From an uncultured Collinsella sp. (GTDB lineage: Bacteria; Actinomycetota; Coriobacteriia; Coriobacteriales; Coriobacteriaceae): DNA of 8,406 nt. Below the pieces are notes generated by a model, which did not search any database, was not told the origin of the DNA, and saw only the letters and a list, made by a program, of their open reading frames with translations. Where the stretch lies: the NCBI GenBank assembly GCA_902494685.1, contig CABUUE010000063.1:1-8406 (forward strand), read 5' to 3'. Shown in pieces: positions 7,088-8,406 of the stretch (positions are counted from its first letter, which is position 1; every line of letters begins with the position of its first letter). The position numbers and the translations under genes were made by a program.

Positions 7088-7150
7088 ATGCACCATATAT
7101 ACACGGCTCGCGATGCGGGCCGTTTTTGCAAAAGTTATCCATCGAGGTGA
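7088..7150 (+). CDS. Putative leader peptide of the aroF-tyrA operon (20 aa)
   Basis: A short ORF encodes MHHIYTARDAGRFCKSYPSR. The ATG at 7088 has no Shine-Dalgarno, but the predicted transcript starts at or within two bases of it, so it would be translated as a leaderless mRNA, which is common in actinobacteria. Tyr5 (TAC, 7100-7102) directly precedes the first base of the terminator stem, after a rare ATA codon. The stop TGA (7148-7150) overlaps the start of the aroF ribosome binding site and lies 10 bases before the aroF ATG. A tyrosine codon fits the downstream genes, which make tyrosine. Leader-peptide attenuation of a DAHP synthase gene is known from Corynebacterium glutamicum (aroR-aroF). 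That this ORF is translated and regulatory is my inference; it is too short to judge by composition. Confidence 0.5.
   Translation: MHHIYTARDAGRFCKSYPSR
7103..7127 (+). terminator. Intrinsic terminator in the aroF leader (attenuator)
   Basis: ACGGCTCGC (7103-7111) pairs with GCGGGCCGT (7115-7123): nine pairs with one G-U wobble and a 3-base loop, followed by TTTTT (7123-7127). The hairpin lies 33 bases before the aroF ATG. No plus-strand gene ends upstream of it, and the upstream neighbour is a divergent tRNA, so it would terminate transcripts heading into aroF. It sits wholly inside the leader ORF, so ribosome position on that ORF could decide whether it forms. Confidence 0.75.
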
Positions 7151-7160
7151 GAGGCACACC

Positions 7161-8183
7161 ATGATTGCAATTTTAAAGCAGAGCGCCAGCGACGAGGCCG
7201 TCGGCCATATCGTCAGCTGGATTGAGAAAAAGGGCCTGAAGACCGATGTCTCGCGCGGCGAGAACGAGACGATCATCGGCCTGGTGGGCGATACGACCAA
7301 AATCGACCCGTTCCTGCTCGAGTCCATGGATGTCGTCGAGCGCGTGCAGCGCGTCTCCGAGCCGTTCAAGCGCGCCAACCGCAAGTTCCACCCCGAGGAC
7401 TCCGTCATCGACTGCGGCCACGGCGTCAAGATCGGCGGCGATCAGTTCCAGGTCATCGCCGGCCCGTGCTCCGTCGAGGGCGAGAACCTCATCCGCATCG
7501 CACGCCGCGTGAAGGCCGCCGGCGCCACGATGCTGCGCGGCGGTGCCTACAAGCCCCGCACCTCCCCCTACGCCTACCAGGGCATGGGCCCCGCCGGCCT
7601 CGACCTGCTGTGCGAGGCGTCTGCCGAGCTCGACATGCCGATTGTCACCGAGATCATGGACCCACGCGACGTGCAGGTCTTCTTGGACAAGAAGATTGAC
7701 GTCATGCAGATCGGCGCCCGCAACGCCCAGAACTTCCCCCTGCTCAAGGAGGTCGGCAAGACCCAGACCCCGATTCTGCTCAAGCGCGGCATGTCCGGCA
7801 CGATCGACGAGCTGCTTATGGCAGCCGAGTACATCATGAGCGAGGGCAACGACAACGTCATCCTGTGCGAGCGCGGTATCCGCACCTTCGAGACCCGCAC
7901 CCGCAATACCTTCGACCTCAACGCCGTGCCGGTGCTGCACCACCTGTCGCACCTGCCCGTCGTCGCCGACCCCAGCCACGCCACCGGCTACACCCGCTAC
8001 GTTGAGCCCATGGCGCTCGCCGCGACCGCCTGCGGTGCCAACGGCCTGGAGATCGAGGTCCACGACGAGCCGAGCCGAGCCTGGTCCGACGGCGCCCAGG
8101 CCCTCACCCCCGATCAGTTCGACGACACCATGCGCCGCATCCGAGCCATCCGCGAGGTTGTCTGCCAAGAGACCATGGAGTAG
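7161..8183 (+). CDS. aroF: 3-deoxy-7-phosphoheptulonate (DAHP) synthase, type I-beta
   Basis: This enzyme condenses phosphoenolpyruvate and erythrose-4-phosphate into DAHP, the first step of the shikimate pathway to aromatic amino acids, in the cytoplasm. The 340-residue protein matches the Thermotoga-type architecture: an N-terminal ferredoxin-like regulatory domain (about 1-68; MIAILKQSASDEAV...) that confers feedback inhibition in relatives, then the catalytic TIM barrel. Visible catalytic segments are GPCSVEG (101-107), LRGGAYKPRTSPYAYQG (125-141), KRG (208-210) and DPSHATG (270-276). Predicted metal ligands are Cys103, His273, Glu299 and Asp310, each one position from the Thermotoga equivalents. 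The start ATG has AGAGG six bases upstream. An in-frame ATG at 7113 lies inside the terminator hairpin and lacks a ribosome binding site. The gene is followed after three bases by tyrA and preceded by an attenuator-like leader. Confidence 0.97.
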   Translation: MIAILKQSASDEAVGHIVSWIEKKGLKTDVSRGENETIIGLVGDTTKIDPFLLESMDVVERVQRVSEPFKRANRKFHPEDSVIDCGHGVKIGGDQFQVIAGPCSVEGENLIRIARRVKAAGATMLRGGAYKPRTSPYAYQGMGPAGLDLLCEASAELDMPIVTEIMDPRDVQVFLDKKIDVMQIGARNAQNFPLLKEVGKTQTPILLKRGMSGTIDELLMAAEYIMSEGNDNVILCERGIRTFETRTRNTFDLNAVPVLHHLSHLPVVADPSHATGYTRYVEPMALAATACGANGLEIEVHDEPSRAWSDGAQALTPDQFDDTMRRIRAIREVVCQETME

Positions 8184-8186
8184 CCC

Positions 8187-8406
8187 ATGGGTACGGTGAG
8201 AAACGCGCGCGTTAACCAGGGCGGCCCTAAGTGCGCCGGCATCGTCGGCCTGGGCCTCATCGGCGGCAGTTTTGCCCGCGGCTATGCGCAGGCGGGCGTC
8301 CGCGTGCTGGCCTGGGACCCCGATGACGATGTCATGACGGCCGCCAGCATGGGCACTGTCGCCGGAGAGCTCAACGACAAGACACTCGGCGAATGCGACA
8401 TCATCG
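8187..8406 (+). CDS. tyrA: Prephenate dehydrogenase (partial, 3' end outside window)
   Basis: TyrA oxidatively decarboxylates prephenate to 4-hydroxyphenylpyruvate, the committed step to tyrosine. Only the first 73 codons are present. They show a short polar N-terminal extension, then a Rossmann nucleotide-binding start, CAGIVGLGLIGGSFARGYAQAG, with the GxGxxGG signature at residues 21-27. A second strand, VRVLAWDPD, follows, in which Asp44 would favour NAD over NADP. GGAG at 8177-8180 lies six bases before the ATG, inside the last codons of aroF. The gap to aroF is three bases, so the two are cotranscribed and possibly translationally coupled. The fold is clear; the specific assignment rests on the VGLGLIGGS pattern typical of prephenate dehydrogenases and on the aroF context. 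An arogenate dehydrogenase of the same family cannot be excluded. Confidence 0.85.
   Translation, partial: MGTVRNARVNQGGPKCAGIVGLGLIGGSFARGYAQAGVRVLAWDPDDDVMTAASMGTVAGELNDKTLGECDII

Noticed and set aside
7113..7160. Upstream in-frame ATG extending aroF by 16 codons
   Set aside because: This ATG lies in the terminator hairpin without a ribosome binding site. The ATG at 7161 has AGAGG six bases upstream and matches the family N-terminus.
7173..8168. 331-codon minus-strand open frame
   Set aside because: It is a shadow of aroF, whose catalytic residues are unmistakable on the plus strand.

Overview
The window looks like chromosomal DNA from a GC-rich Gram-positive bacterium, most likely a Coriobacteriia actinobacterium of the Collinsella type. 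This rests on codon use, the frequent TTG/GTG starts, and the protein families seen. No species marker is present, so it is an inference. I see no mobile element, CRISPR array, integrase or phage gene, and no gene-free stretch longer than about 210 bases.

Left part, minus strand (positions 1-6956). Read in transcription order from right to left, this holds: a tRNA-Arg(CCG) with a strong promoter and an intrinsic terminator; a P-type cation ATPase whose start lies about 30 bases past that terminator; a double zinc-ribbon protein with one membrane anchor; a cyclophilin-type prolyl isomerase with its own promoter; a TPR membrane protein 11 bases behind the cyclophilin; and the 5' two-thirds of mreB, whose 3' end runs off the left edge. 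Both the zinc-ribbon and TPR proteins have a cytoplasmic N-terminal domain, one transmembrane helix and an extracytoplasmic C-terminal domain of unknown function.

Right part, plus strand (about 7050-8406). A divergent aromatic amino acid operon holds DAHP synthase (aroF, type I-beta), then prephenate dehydrogenase (tyrA), three bases apart and cut off by the right edge. Together they cover the entry step of the shikimate pathway and the tyrosine branch.

The most interesting element is the aroF leader. A candidate promoter would start transcription at or within a few bases of an ATG that opens a 20-codon ORF with an early Tyr codon (MHHIYTAR...). An intrinsic terminator hairpin lies inside that ORF, directly after the Tyr codon, and the ORF stop codon overlaps the aroF ribosome binding site. 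No other plus-strand gene ends there, so the terminator is best read as a transcription attenuator of aroF-tyrA, perhaps sensing tyrosine through ribosome stalling.
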